The notes beneath the pieces were generated by a model. It worked only from the letters and a program-made list of their open reading frames with translations. It was not told where the DNA came from and searched no databases. The translations under genes and the position numbers were made by a program. DNA of 12,448 bases. It comes from Prevotellaceae bacterium. GTDB lineage: Bacteria > Bacteroidota > Bacteroidia > Bacteroidales > UBA932. The stretch is taken from NCBI GenBank assembly GCA_031287815.1, contig JAITSM010000048.1, positions 1-12,448 on the forward strand. Direction: 5' to 3'. Every line of letters starts with the position of its first letter. The stretch's first letter is position 1. Below, one piece after another: positions 4,777 to 12,435 of this stretch.

Positions 4777-7700
4777 ATGAAAAATTTTACAATATGGAGG
4801 AATATCCTCGTTCTGGGTATTCTTTTAATGCTGTCCTGTGAAGAAGAGCGGGATTCAAAATATCCCAAAATCATGCAGGGGCAAGTCGATTTCAGCATTC
4901 CCGAACCTGCCGTGGCCGGTAGGGAAATTTTATTCCAGGTAAGTAATGGAATTATTGACCCGGAAAAAAATTTGACATTCGATTGGAGTGCGCCTGACTT
5001 CACTCCGACGGCCTATACGGGTGAAAATTTTCTGGCTACCGCGCCGGCGACTCCCGGCATTTACCCCATTTTCCTGACGGTACGGGCTGCCGGCTATCGC
5101 GATGTGGTAATTAAAAATGAAGTGAAGCTCGAGTTGGCGTATTGCACCCCGATGATAGGCTCGCTACGCATTGAAGGGCCGGCGAACGCTTACATGAATG
5201 AAGAGGTCGTATTTACCGCTGCGGGTATTGCGTCGCCCGGAGAGGCGGATTTGGAATACCGGTGGGCGACTTCCGGCGGGTTCTCGCCCGGCACGTTCAC
5301 GGGGAAAGAATTCCGTACCAGAATAAGCGATACGCCGAATACCTACACGGTTTACCTGGAAGCGATCGATACGAAAGGGCTGTATTGCCCGTCCGATACG
5401 AGCAAGACGGTTTCCAACGCTTGCACGCCCATGGCCGGCACATTGGAATTTGCGGCAGAGCCGACCGGTTATGTCGTCGCAAAAAACAGTACCGTGAGAT
5501 TACATGCCTTCGGCATTGAAGCGCCGGCGACCGGCGTACGGTATGTATGGAGCCTGCCCGGCTTTAAAAATGTTACCTACCTGACGCCCGACTCCTCCGA
5601 AGTGAGCATTTTGGCGCCGTCCGATATATATGGGGAAAGGGAAGTAACCGTAACGGCAAAAGCCGCCGGTTATTGTCAAACGACGCAAACCCATGTGCTG
5701 AAAATTGTGGATTGCATCCCTATGGAAGGGCAACTGAGATTAACTTTAAACGGCATGCGGGATGAAACGACCGGCGCTTTCCGGCAGGGCACGCAGCTTA
5801 CCGCCAGCGCCTCCGGCATTACCGCGCCCGCCGGCCTTCTCTATGAATGGACGACGGCGCCCGCTATTCCGGCGCCGCCCACTACAACCAATACATGGAG
5901 CGCCACCCTGCCGAATGCTATAGAGAATTACGTCCTGACGGCAAAAGCCAAAGCCGCCGGTTCTACGCTCATCAACTATTGCGAAGTGAAAAAAGATACG
6001 GTTTTCTCGGTCGGTACGGTCGGCATGGCCGGCAGTTTGTACGTAGAAGCCACTGGCGATGCGGTGGCTGAAGACGGGCGGACGCTCCGCCCGGGGGCGC
6101 CGGCGCAATTTGTGGCGAAAGGTATTGCCAATCCGCCGGTATCGAGTATTACCTACACCTGGGTGGTTACCGGGCTGGGCGTTGCCCCGCCGGCGCCACA
6201 GGCAGGGCGCGACGTATGGTCGTTCGTTGTTCCGGCTACGGCGGCGAACGGGGATAGCTATACCGTACAGGTGATAACGAAAGCCGTCGGCTACACCTCG
6301 CAGCAATATACGGTGACCGGCACGGTGCAAAAAAATCCGATGTCCGGCGCATTGCAACTCCATATCAGCAGCGACGGGTTCGGCTCGAACAGCGAAGGGA
6401 AAAACACGCTGCGACCCGGCTCCGAAGTAACCTTTATGGCGCAGGGAATAACAGCTCCCCTTACCGGATTAACCTATACGTGGGACTGGAGGGTTACCAA
6501 CGCTTCCGCCCCCACCGCAACGAATATTACCACTTCGCCGGTAAACAGCTGGAAAATTACGGCTCCCGGCATCACTGCCGATAAATACACGGTAAGCGTA
6601 AAAGTAGAAGCGACAGGCTATAATCCGGAAATAAAAACCGAAGAGTTTATCATCGACCATACGATTATGTCGGGGAATTTGCAAATACGCGCCTCCGGGA
6701 ACGACGAAGAAGTGACCGAAGCAACGGATAAAATTACGCTTCGGCCGGGAGCGCAGGCGCTGTTTTCGGCAGAAGGCATTACTACCCCCGCCGACGTAAC
6801 CTACGAATGGGCATGGAAAGGTTCTCCGCTGACTACGCCGGCTGCGACCACCAGCCCCACATGGGGCATAACGGTGCCCAATAATGCGCAGGGCGGCAAT
6901 TATACCCTCATGGTAACGGCAAAAGCCGCCGGTTACAAAGACAAGGTTACGGAAAAATTAGTGGTGTTAAAAGCGGCGGACATGAGCGGTACGCTCGACA
7001 TTAAAGTAAACGGGCGTTCCGTGCCGGATACCATTCGCCCGGGCATGGAGATAAGTTTTGAAGCGGTAGGCATTACCAAACCCACCAACAACCTTACCTA
7101 TGAATGGGAATGGGGGCTTGACGCCGCATCGCCTTCCGCCACCCATTCCGCCACCAACGATAACACATGGAAAATAACCACCGGCGCTACCGGCCACCAC
7201 GTGGTAAAAGTAACCGTGAAATCTTACGGCTACGAATCCTACCCTGTAAGCAAAACCGTCATAGTGAAAGCGCCGGAAATGAAAGGCGATTTGACCGTGC
7301 AGGCGGGCGGCGCCGGCGTAACCGATAATTTCCTGCGCCCGGCGGCAAACATTACCTTTACGGTGGACGGGGTAACCAACCCCGCTACCGGCGTTACGTA
7401 CGACTGGTCGGTAACACATACCGGCGGTGAATCCCAAACATTCACCGACAACGGCACCACGCTGGACTTCCAAATACCCTCCGGCACCGCTACCGGCAGC
7501 TATACTGTGTGGGTAACGGCAAAAGCTACCGGCTACACCACCTTGACGGGCGCGAAGCGGACATTTACCGTAGCCAAATCGCCTATGACAGGCACTTTGG
7601 ACGTGCGGGCGGAAGGCATATCCGGCTATACCCTGCGCCCGGCGTCGGACGTTACGTTCAAAGTGAACAGCATGACAACCCCCGCTACCGGCGTTACGTA

Positions 7701-10587
7701 CGACTGGTCGGTGAAATATAATAGCGGCACGCCGCAACCATTCCCCGACAACGGCGCCACGCTGGACTTCTCAATACCGGCAAGCACCACCACCGGCAGC
7801 TATACCGTACAGGTAACGGCCAAAGCCGACGGCTATACCGATAAAACCGAAGCGCGGATATTTACCATAACGACGTCCGCCATGACAGGCGATTTGGCCG
7901 TGCGGGCGGAAGGGGAAGGAAGGATTGACGACCAGACCCTGCGCCCGGCGTCGAACGTTACGTTCAAGGTGGACGGCGTAACCAGCCCCGCTACCGGCGT
8001 TACGTACGACTGGACGGTGCAGTATGATAACGAGGTTTCGCCGCCTGTATTTCCCGACAGGGGTAAAACCTTAGACTTCTCCGTTCCCTCCACCGCCACG
8101 GGGCACAACTACACCGTGTGGGTAACCGCCAAAGCCGGCGGCTATGCCGACTGGGAAAGCCCGGATAAAAAGTTTGCCATAAGCCCCGCCGCGATGGCCG
8201 GCGACCTCTCCATCAACGTAACGGGCGATGGCGTGAGCGCCGGGGCGAACGGCATAACCATCCGCCCGAAATCGACCGTTACCTTTGCTGTCCTCAACCA
8301 GCTCACCCAACCGGCCGGCGGGGTGGTGTACGAATGGTCGCTGTCCGGCAGCCCGGCCTTTACGCCTGCGCCGCCTTCGGGAACTACGACCGCTACCGTT
8401 TGGACTACCTCCCTGCCGGAGGTAACCGGCGAAACGACCTATACGGTGAAAGTCGCCGCCAAAAAAGACGGCTATATAACAAAGGAAACAACGCAGCCGC
8501 TAAGCGTAACGCCGGCGGTTTTTGACGGCACATTGCGAATAACGGCGGCCAGCTCCGCCTCCAACACCGACGGCACCATCCGCCCCAATGCGGCGGTGGA
8601 ATTCCGGGCTACCGGCTTAACCAGCCTGCCCGCCGGCGTGGCCTATGACTGGACATGGACGCCCGCAAGCCCTGCAACGACTACCAATAATTCATGGACG
8701 ACGAATACCGGCAGTACGGAAGGCGCCGGCACGGTAACCGTTACCGTCAAGGCGGACGGCTATGCCCACAGGACGGCACAGCGGACGGTAACCGTTAAAA
8801 AAGGCGCGTTGGACGGCACGCCGGCAATAGCCGTCGTAACCAGTACGCCTCCTGCCAACCAGGGCGGCCAGCGCGACTCGTACCGTCCCGGCTCGCAGGT
8901 GCAGTTCCGCGTAGACGGCATGGCCAACCTGCCCGCCGGCGTGACCTACGACTGGGCGTGGACGCCGCCTACCGGCAGCCCTGCCAATGGGACGACCAAC
9001 GTTAATACATGGCCTGTGAACATCGGCACGGCGGAAGGCGCCGGCACGCTGTCCGTTATTGTTAAGGCGGACGGCTATGCCGATAAGCCTGCAAGCAGGC
9101 AGATAACCGTGCAGAAAACCGTTATGAGGGGCGTATTAACCATTGACCATACCGGCAGCACGGAGCGCACCATTGACAATAAGCTCTGCTTCCTGCCGGG
9201 CTCGAAGGTACGCTTTACGGCCGGCATGAACAACCCGCCGGCAGGGGTAACGTATGAATGGGAAATTACCCATCAAAATTCCGGCGCCACGCCTACTACC
9301 GGCACGGGCAATATGATAGATTATACCGCGGCGCTCTACAATCCCAATAATGTGGCGGGCGATTTGCTTACCGTGCAACTAACGGCCAAAGCCGACGGTT
9401 ATGCAGACCTGGAAACTACACTGACGGCAAGTATCCAGTGTTTCCCGTTCATCTATGCGGAAGCGGTTCCGAAAATAACCTATACTTCGGGCGGCGGCAG
9501 CACGATTTATACGGGCGCCGACGTTATTTTTACCGCGCCGGTGATTACCGACCCGAATAACGGCGCAAACGCTACCTACACATGGCTGGCGAGCGACGGC
9601 GTGAACGTAACCGGCACCGGCACGGGACAGCAATGGACAACCAAAGCGCCCGCCACCCCCACGGCCGGCTTCGGCACTACGGTTGCCATTAACCAGGCAG
9701 GCTACTGCGAGGATGAAAGATCGCTGCCGGGATTAAGCGTGAACTGCCTGCCGCAGACAGGTAATTTAAGCGTTGCAGAAATGAGCAAGCCCGGTAAAAT
9801 TTATTTTAACAAAAATAAAAATATAAGTTTGGAAGCTACGTACAATGGTGGAAGCGAAACACCCGACTACTATATATGGAATATCGGAGGGCAGTATTCA
9901 AGTACGGGTACGGCTCAGCACATAATACCGGCAAGCAGTGTTACCACAACCCCTGCCGGGACATATTCCTTAACGGTTACGGTAATGAAAGGCACTTGCC
10001 CGCTAAAAACGGTTACGGAAGACATTATTATCGTCGACTGCCCCTACACCGGTAGCGATTTATTGATAGACGCTGACCACCATTGCAGAATTATGGGTAC
10101 CAGCAGTACTTACTACGAAGCGTACATAACGGCAGGGGCGCAAACCTACCGTATTGTGCGGCTACCGAATACTTATCCAAGCAGTACCTATTATTGGTGG
10201 TTTGCAGAAAACAGCAAGTTAGGTACGAAAACTTACGAGTCTTCAGATGGTAGCGTTTACTATTATCTCCACAGCAATGCAAGCGGCGCTTGTCCGACAG
10301 GATGGTCTATTCCGTCGAACGATGTTTGGTCAGGAATGATTGCTGCCACCGGAACCTCTTCTAGCGCGGGCGCTTTATGTAGCACCAGCTATAGCGGTAC
10401 TGACGAATGGGGATTTTCAGCAACGAATACATCTTTTCGTAAAAACGACACCACAGTGGGAGACGCCGGCGCTTTTATATGGTCAACCGGAACGAATCCG
10501 TATATGCGTATTCAGAATAGCGGAAATCCATCTCTTAGTAATGATACAAATGTGTATGCCGCCACCGTTCGTTGTGTACGACCCTAA
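4777..10587 (+). CDS. Giant surface lipoprotein: about 17 Ig/PKD-like repeats plus FISUMP-like domain
   Basis: The protein has about 1,936 residues. Residues 1-21 form a lipoprotein signal peptide ending LMLSC (Cys21). CEEERD follows, an acidic stretch like the Bacteroidota lipoprotein export signal, so surface display is likely. From about residue 33 to 1754 there are about 17 tandem beta-sandwich repeats of about 100 residues. Each begins M-x-G-x-L, continues LRPGxxVTFxxxGITxPAxGVTYDWxW and ends YTVxVTAKAxGY. Repeat starts are near 4873, 5143, 5422, 5713, 6025, 6340, 6667, 6982, 7279, 7585, 7882, 8194, 8521, 8809, 9124, 9439 and 9745. Residues about 1755-1936 form a FISUMP-like domain (GACPTGWSIPSNDVW around Cys1839, WGFSA, FIWSTG, terminal VRCVRP). 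ATG 4777 is chosen from the signal peptide and promoter. A role in adhesion or binding at the surface is inference; no enzyme motif was seen. The C-terminal portion is AT-richer than the repeats. Confidence 0.9.
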   Translation: MKNFTIWRNILVLGILLMLSCEEERDSKYPKIMQGQVDFSIPEPAVAGREILFQVSNGIIDPEKNLTFDWSAPDFTPTAYTGENFLATAPATPGIYPIFLTVRAAGYRDVVIKNEVKLELAYCTPMIGSLRIEGPANAYMNEEVVFTAAGIASPGEADLEYRWATSGGFSPGTFTGKEFRTRISDTPNTYTVYLEAIDTKGLYCPSDTSKTVSNACTPMAGTLEFAAEPTGYVVAKNSTVRLHAFGIEAPATGVRYVWSLPGFKNVTYLTPDSSEVSILAPSDIYGEREVTVTAKAAGYCQTTQTHVLKIVDCIPMEGQLRLTLNGMRDETTGAFRQGTQLTASASGITAPAGLLYEWTTAPAIPAPPTTTNTWSATLPNAIENYVLTAKAKAAGSTLINYCEVKKDTVFSVGTVGMAGSLYVEATGDAVAEDGRTLRPGAPAQFVAKGIANPPVSSITYTWVVTGLGVAPPAPQAGRDVWSFVVPATAANGDSYTVQVITKAVGYTSQQYTVTGTVQKNPMSGALQLHISSDGFGSNSEGKNTLRPGSEVTFMAQGITAPLTGLTYTWDWRVTNASAPTATNITTSPVNSWKITAPGITADKYTVSVKVEATGYNPEIKTEEFIIDHTIMSGNLQIRASGNDEEVTEATDKITLRPGAQALFSAEGITTPADVTYEWAWKGSPLTTPAATTSPTWGITVPNNAQGGNYTLMVTAKAAGYKDKVTEKLVVLKAADMSGTLDIKVNGRSVPDTIRPGMEISFEAVGITKPTNNLTYEWEWGLDAASPSATHSATNDNTWKITTGATGHHVVKVTVKSYGYESYPVSKTVIVKAPEMKGDLTVQAGGAGVTDNFLRPAANITFTVDGVTNPATGVTYDWSVTHTGGESQTFTDNGTTLDFQIPSGTATGSYTVWVTAKATGYTTLTGAKRTFTVAKSPMTGTLDVRAEGISGYTLRPASDVTFKVNSMTTPATGVTYDWSVKYNSGTPQPFPDNGATLDFSIPASTTTGSYTVQVTAKADGYTDKTEARIFTITTSAMTGDLAVRAEGEGRIDDQTLRPASNVTFKVDGVTSPATGVTYDWTVQYDNEVSPPVFPDRGKTLDFSVPSTATGHNYTVWVTAKAGGYADWESPDKKFAISPAAMAGDLSINVTGDGVSAGANGITIRPKSTVTFAVLNQLTQPAGGVVYEWSLSGSPAFTPAPPSGTTTATVWTTSLPEVTGETTYTVKVAAKKDGYITKETTQPLSVTPAVFDGTLRITAASSASNTDGTIRPNAAVEFRATGLTSLPAGVAYDWTWTPASPATTTNNSWTTNTGSTEGAGTVTVTVKADGYAHRTAQRTVTVKKGALDGTPAIAVVTSTPPANQGGQRDSYRPGSQVQFRVDGMANLPAGVTYDWAWTPPTGSPANGTTNVNTWPVNIGTAEGAGTLSVIVKADGYADKPASRQITVQKTVMRGVLTIDHTGSTERTIDNKLCFLPGSKVRFTAGMNNPPAGVTYEWEITHQNSGATPTTGTGNMIDYTAALYNPNNVAGDLLTVQLTAKADGYADLETTLTASIQCFPFIYAEAVPKITYTSGGGSTIYTGADVIFTAPVITDPNNGANATYTWLASDGVNVTGTGTGQQWTTKAPATPTAGFGTTVAINQAGYCEDERSLPGLSVNCLPQTGNLSVAEMSKPGKIYFNKNKNISLEATYNGGSETPDYYIWNIGGQYSSTGTAQHIIPASSVTTTPAGTYSLTVTVMKGTCPLKTVTEDIIIVDCPYTGSDLLIDADHHCRIMGTSSTYYEAYITAGAQTYRIVRLPNTYPSSTYYWWFAENSKLGTKTYESSDGSVYYYLHSNASGACPTGWSIPSNDVWSGMIAATGTSSSAGALCSTSYSGTDEWGFSATNTSFRKNDTTVGDAGAFIWSTGTNPYMRIQNSGNPSLSNDTNVYAATVRCVRP
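7279..8193 (+). repeat. Recently duplicated lipoprotein repeat units (three copies)
   Basis: Three consecutive units (starts 7279, 7585, 7882) share nucleotide as well as protein identity. The 33 nt at 7380-7412 and 7680-7712 are identical and exactly 300 nt apart, and 7986-8018 differs by one base. Further shared blocks encode GATLDFSIP- and GSYTVxVTAKA-type segments. Other units align only at protein level, so these three look like the youngest duplications in the array. Confidence 0.8.
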
Positions 10588-10613
10588 CAATGTCCGGGCA
10601 AAAACCCATAAAG

Positions 10614-10644
10614 AAAACCGTGCAGCTACCTGCACGGTTTTTTT
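10614..10644 (+). terminator. Intrinsic terminator after the lipoprotein gene
   Basis: AAAACCGTGCAG (10614-10625) and CTGCACGGTTTT (10630-10641) form a perfect 12-bp stem with a 4-nt loop, followed by a T-run to 10644. It lies 26 nt after the lipoprotein stop codon. On the minus strand the stem is followed by TTTTCTTT, so it may also stop transcripts from the convergent DUF6261-like gene. Confidence 0.92.
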
Positions 10645-10650
10645 ATGGAG

Positions 10651-10865
10651 TTTTAATGGAGAGTGGAGAATGCCCCGTTAGGGGCAAAATGTGGGTAGAA
10701 AAAATGCATCCCCCCGCCTCCTGCGTGCCGGAGGTACGCCATGTGAACAGACACATTCCGTCCCTGCCGGGACGGTGGCGGCGAGCGCTCATGGCATATT
10801 CTACCAACATTTTGTCCCTACGGGACAGCGCCAGCCCATTCTCCATTCTTCATTCTCCATTAAAC
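10651..10865. repeat. MITE-like inverted repeat element with nested hairpins
   Basis: The left end (10651-10707: TTTTAATGGAGAGTGGAGAA, then GCCCCGTTAGGGGC and AAAATGTGGGTAGAA) is matched, inverted and imperfectly, by the right end (10865 back to about 10795: GTTTAATGGAGAATGAAGAA, then GTCCCGTAGGGAC and AAAATGTTGGTAGAA). The right arm has a short extra block. Between them are smaller stems: CCTCC/GGAGG (10717-10734) and CCGTCCC/GGGACGG with a 4-nt loop (10758-10775). The element fills the space between the convergent lipoprotein and DUF6261-like genes and has no coding character. A related short copy lies at 12385-12435. It resembles a non-autonomous interspersed repeat; no transposase or clear target duplication is seen. 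Confidence 0.7.
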
Positions 10866-10874
10866 AGCCCCCCT

Positions 10875-11864
10875 TCACTCTTCCCCCTTTACTATATTAA
10901 ACGTCGCCATGTTTTTCCCCTTATAGTTTCCTTTGCCGTGTACGATCACGTCCGCCATGCCGTCGTGGATGTTGTTCCGGTAGGTCAGGGTGAAATCTTC
11001 GGCGAAAACAAGCTCTGCGGAGGGCTTGCCTTCCGAGTGGTAGTACACCGTTGGGATGGGCGTGATGGGTTTCCCGGTATAAGGATAGGTTTTGGCCAGC
11101 GTTATCACCGTGTGGCCGCCGGCGCCCAGGTCTTTTACCGGATGTCTCCGCCCGGCTTCCTGCGCCAGGGCGAGTTTGTAGTCGCCTGCCATCACATTCA
11201 GCTCGGCGAGAAACGCCCGGTTGGCGCCCTCGCCCTGTATGCATACCAGCGCTTCCAGCTGGCGGAGGATCTCGCGGAAGAGCCGGTCTACCTGCTGGCG
11301 GACGCTCCGCATGTGTATGTCGGGGCGTTTGGCGGCTTCGTCGAAACGGTTCCGCATCATTTCCGCCAGGCGGCGGTTGGCGTCCGCCAGTTTTTCCAGC
11401 CATTCGCCCAGCCCCAGCGCCGTTACCGCCTCCGCGTTTTCCGGCTTCTGCAGCTCGCTGTACAGGTCTGTGATGGCAGCGGTTTTATCGTTAAGCGGCT
11501 TATAGGCGATGCCGCCGTAGTGTTTTACAATAATGTCCAGCCGTTGCGCCGCTTTCCGTCTGGCGGGGTCAAAGTGGAGGAAATACGACTTCACCTGCCG
11601 CCCGAACCCGCGGCAAAGCATATTGCGTTCACGGTCGAGCGACTTAATGACGGCCGTGAACCTGCTCTTGAGGATAGCGTCGAGCGCCGTCAGCTCGTCG
11701 TCATACAGCGGCTTGTAAATGGCATACAGCGCCTGAATCCCCAGCGCTTCGGCGCCGAACTGGGCGACCAGCGCGTTAAAATTGGTATGAAACGCCACGT
11801 GGGTTTCGTTCCGCAGGTGTTCATACGAGAATTTAATAATAGTGGGCATAGGGTTTTTGTTCAT
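10875..11864 (-). CDS. DUF6261-like protein, function unknown
   Basis: This 329-residue protein resembles the Bacteroidota DUF6261 family by eye (early LRNETHVAFHTNF motif, YKPLYDDELTALDAILKS, mixed helical body). No signal peptide or membrane segment is visible, so it is probably cytoplasmic. Residues about 1-230 are rich in Leu/Ala/Glu/Arg and look alpha-helical. The last 60 or so residues change character to a beta-type module, FAEDFTLTYRNNIHDGMADV followed by VHGKGNYKGKNMATFNI. That pattern is also found in Ig-like repeats of surface proteins (DFTVxYxNN...GxGNYxG). ATG 11864 is used; an ATG at 11849 (MPTIIKF) is possible. It is convergent with the lipoprotein gene. The tandem palindrome array lies just upstream and may be in its 5' leader. 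No enzymatic motif is recognised. Confidence 0.75.
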   Translation of the reverse strand: MNKNPMPTIIKFSYEHLRNETHVAFHTNFNALVAQFGAEALGIQALYAIYKPLYDDELTALDAILKSRFTAVIKSLDRERNMLCRGFGRQVKSYFLHFDPARRKAAQRLDIIVKHYGGIAYKPLNDKTAAITDLYSELQKPENAEAVTALGLGEWLEKLADANRRLAEMMRNRFDEAAKRPDIHMRSVRQQVDRLFREILRQLEALVCIQGEGANRAFLAELNVMAGDYKLALAQEAGRRHPVKDLGAGGHTVITLAKTYPYTGKPITPIPTVYYHSEGKPSAELVFAEDFTLTYRNNIHDGMADVIVHGKGNYKGKNMATFNIVKGEE

Positions 11865-11926
11865 AATGGTTGTTTTTAATATGGATTATCGATGTATACA
11901 GGCAGTCCGACATCCTTTCCGCCACT

Positions 11927-12257
11927 CCCGCAAGTATGTCAAAAAACTTTTTTCGACTTGCGGGATGTCCCGCAAGTATGTCAAAAAACTTTTTTCGACT
12001 TGCGGGATGTCCCGCAAGTATGTCAAAAAACTTTTTCTTGCTTGCGGGATGTCCCGCAAGTGTGTCAAAAAACTTTTTCTTGCTTGCGGGATGTCCCGCA
12101 AGTGTGTCAAAAACTTTTTCTTACTTGCGGGATGTCCCGCAAGTATGTCAAAAAACTTTTTCTTGCTTGCGGGATGTCCCGCAAGTATGTCAAAAAACTT
12201 TTTCTTGCTTGCGGGATGTCCCGCAAGTGTGTCAAAAAACTTTTTCTTACTTGCGGG
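11927..12257. repeat. Tandem array of eight 42-bp palindromic units
   Basis: Units start at 11927, 11969, 12011, 12053, 12095, 12136, 12178 and 12220. All are 42 bp except the fifth (41, one A fewer), and the last stops after its right arm. Each is CCCGCAAG, then TATGTC or TGTGTC, an A5-6 C T5-6 core, a variable CGA/CTTG/CTTA step, then CTTGCGGG and the linker ATGT. The 8-nt arms are identical in all eight units. The junctions CTTGCGGGATGTCCCGCAAG are themselves 9-bp-arm palindromes, so two alternative hairpin registers exist. Frames stay open only because 42 is divisible by 3. Units 1-2 differ from 3-8 in the core. Function unknown; it lies 63 bp upstream of the DUF6261-like start codon. Confidence 0.95.
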
Positions 12258-12341
12258 AAAGGCTGTACCGTGTTTTTTAACCGATTGTTCACAAGCATAT
12301 TTAAGTAAAAAGGCGGTTCGAGCCGTTGGGTTTATGCGATA

Positions 12342-12349
12342 CAAAGATA
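12342..12349 (-). promoter_or_regulatory. Possible -7 element upstream of the palindrome array
   Basis: TATCTTTG on the minus strand matches TAnnTTTG. No -33 TTTG is seen at the right spacing. No minus-strand gene with coding character lies between it and the DUF6261-like start (11864). If active, it would give that gene a leader of roughly 470 nt containing the whole palindrome array. No better -7 motif was found between 11865 and 11926. Confidence 0.4.
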
Positions 12350-12384
12350 GGAAAGTATTTTGAAGCAGGAAGTTTTAGCGCCTG

Positions 12385-12435
12385 TTTAATGGCGAATGGG
12401 CTTACGCTGTCCCTAACGGGGCATTCTCCATTAAA
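12385..12435. repeat. Short hairpin repeat related to the 10651-10865 element
   Basis: TTTAATGGCGAATG (12385-12398) and CATTCTCCATTAAA (12422-12435) are inverted repeats matching at 13 of 14 positions, enclosing 23 nt with GTCCCTAACGGGGC. The reverse complement, TTTAATGGAGAATGCCCCGTTAGGG, closely matches 10651-10683. No gene is seen from here to the right window edge. Confidence 0.7.

Noticed and set aside
5746..7737. Long minus-strand frames within the lipoprotein gene
   Set aside because: They are Arg/Gly/His-rich translations typical of antisense frames of GC-rich repeats, without promoters, ribosome sites or domains.
10651..10865. Full insertion sequence
   Set aside because: No transposase frame and no clear target-site duplication; only a short non-coding inverted repeat.
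10572..11879. 435-codon plus-strand frame opposite the DUF6261-like gene
   Set aside because: It begins inside the lipoprotein end, runs through its terminator and the repeat element, and its translation has no recognisable domain. It is explained by the high GC content of the opposite gene.
11927..12257. CRISPR array
   Set aside because: The units are contiguous near-identical palindromes; there are no unique spacers and no cas genes in the window.
11927..12257. Array of TTGACA -35 boxes on the minus strand (TTTTTTGACATA in several units)
   Set aside because: The Bacteroidota primary sigma factor uses TTTG/TAnnTTTG, and no -10 or -7 element follows at suitable distance; the motif is a by-product of the repeat.
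11842..12363. Repeat protein with 14-residue periodicity, in several frames on both strands
   Set aside because: The unit is 42 bp and lacks stops, so many frames stay open at once. The starts are GTG/TTG or lack a ribosome site, the plus-strand frame overlaps the DUF6261-like start, and the 41-bp unit shifts the frame midway.
3998..12373. Shared AAGCAGGAAGT at 3998-4008 and 12363-12373 as a repeat end
   Set aside because: An 11-nt match is expected by chance in a window of this size and has no extended similarity.
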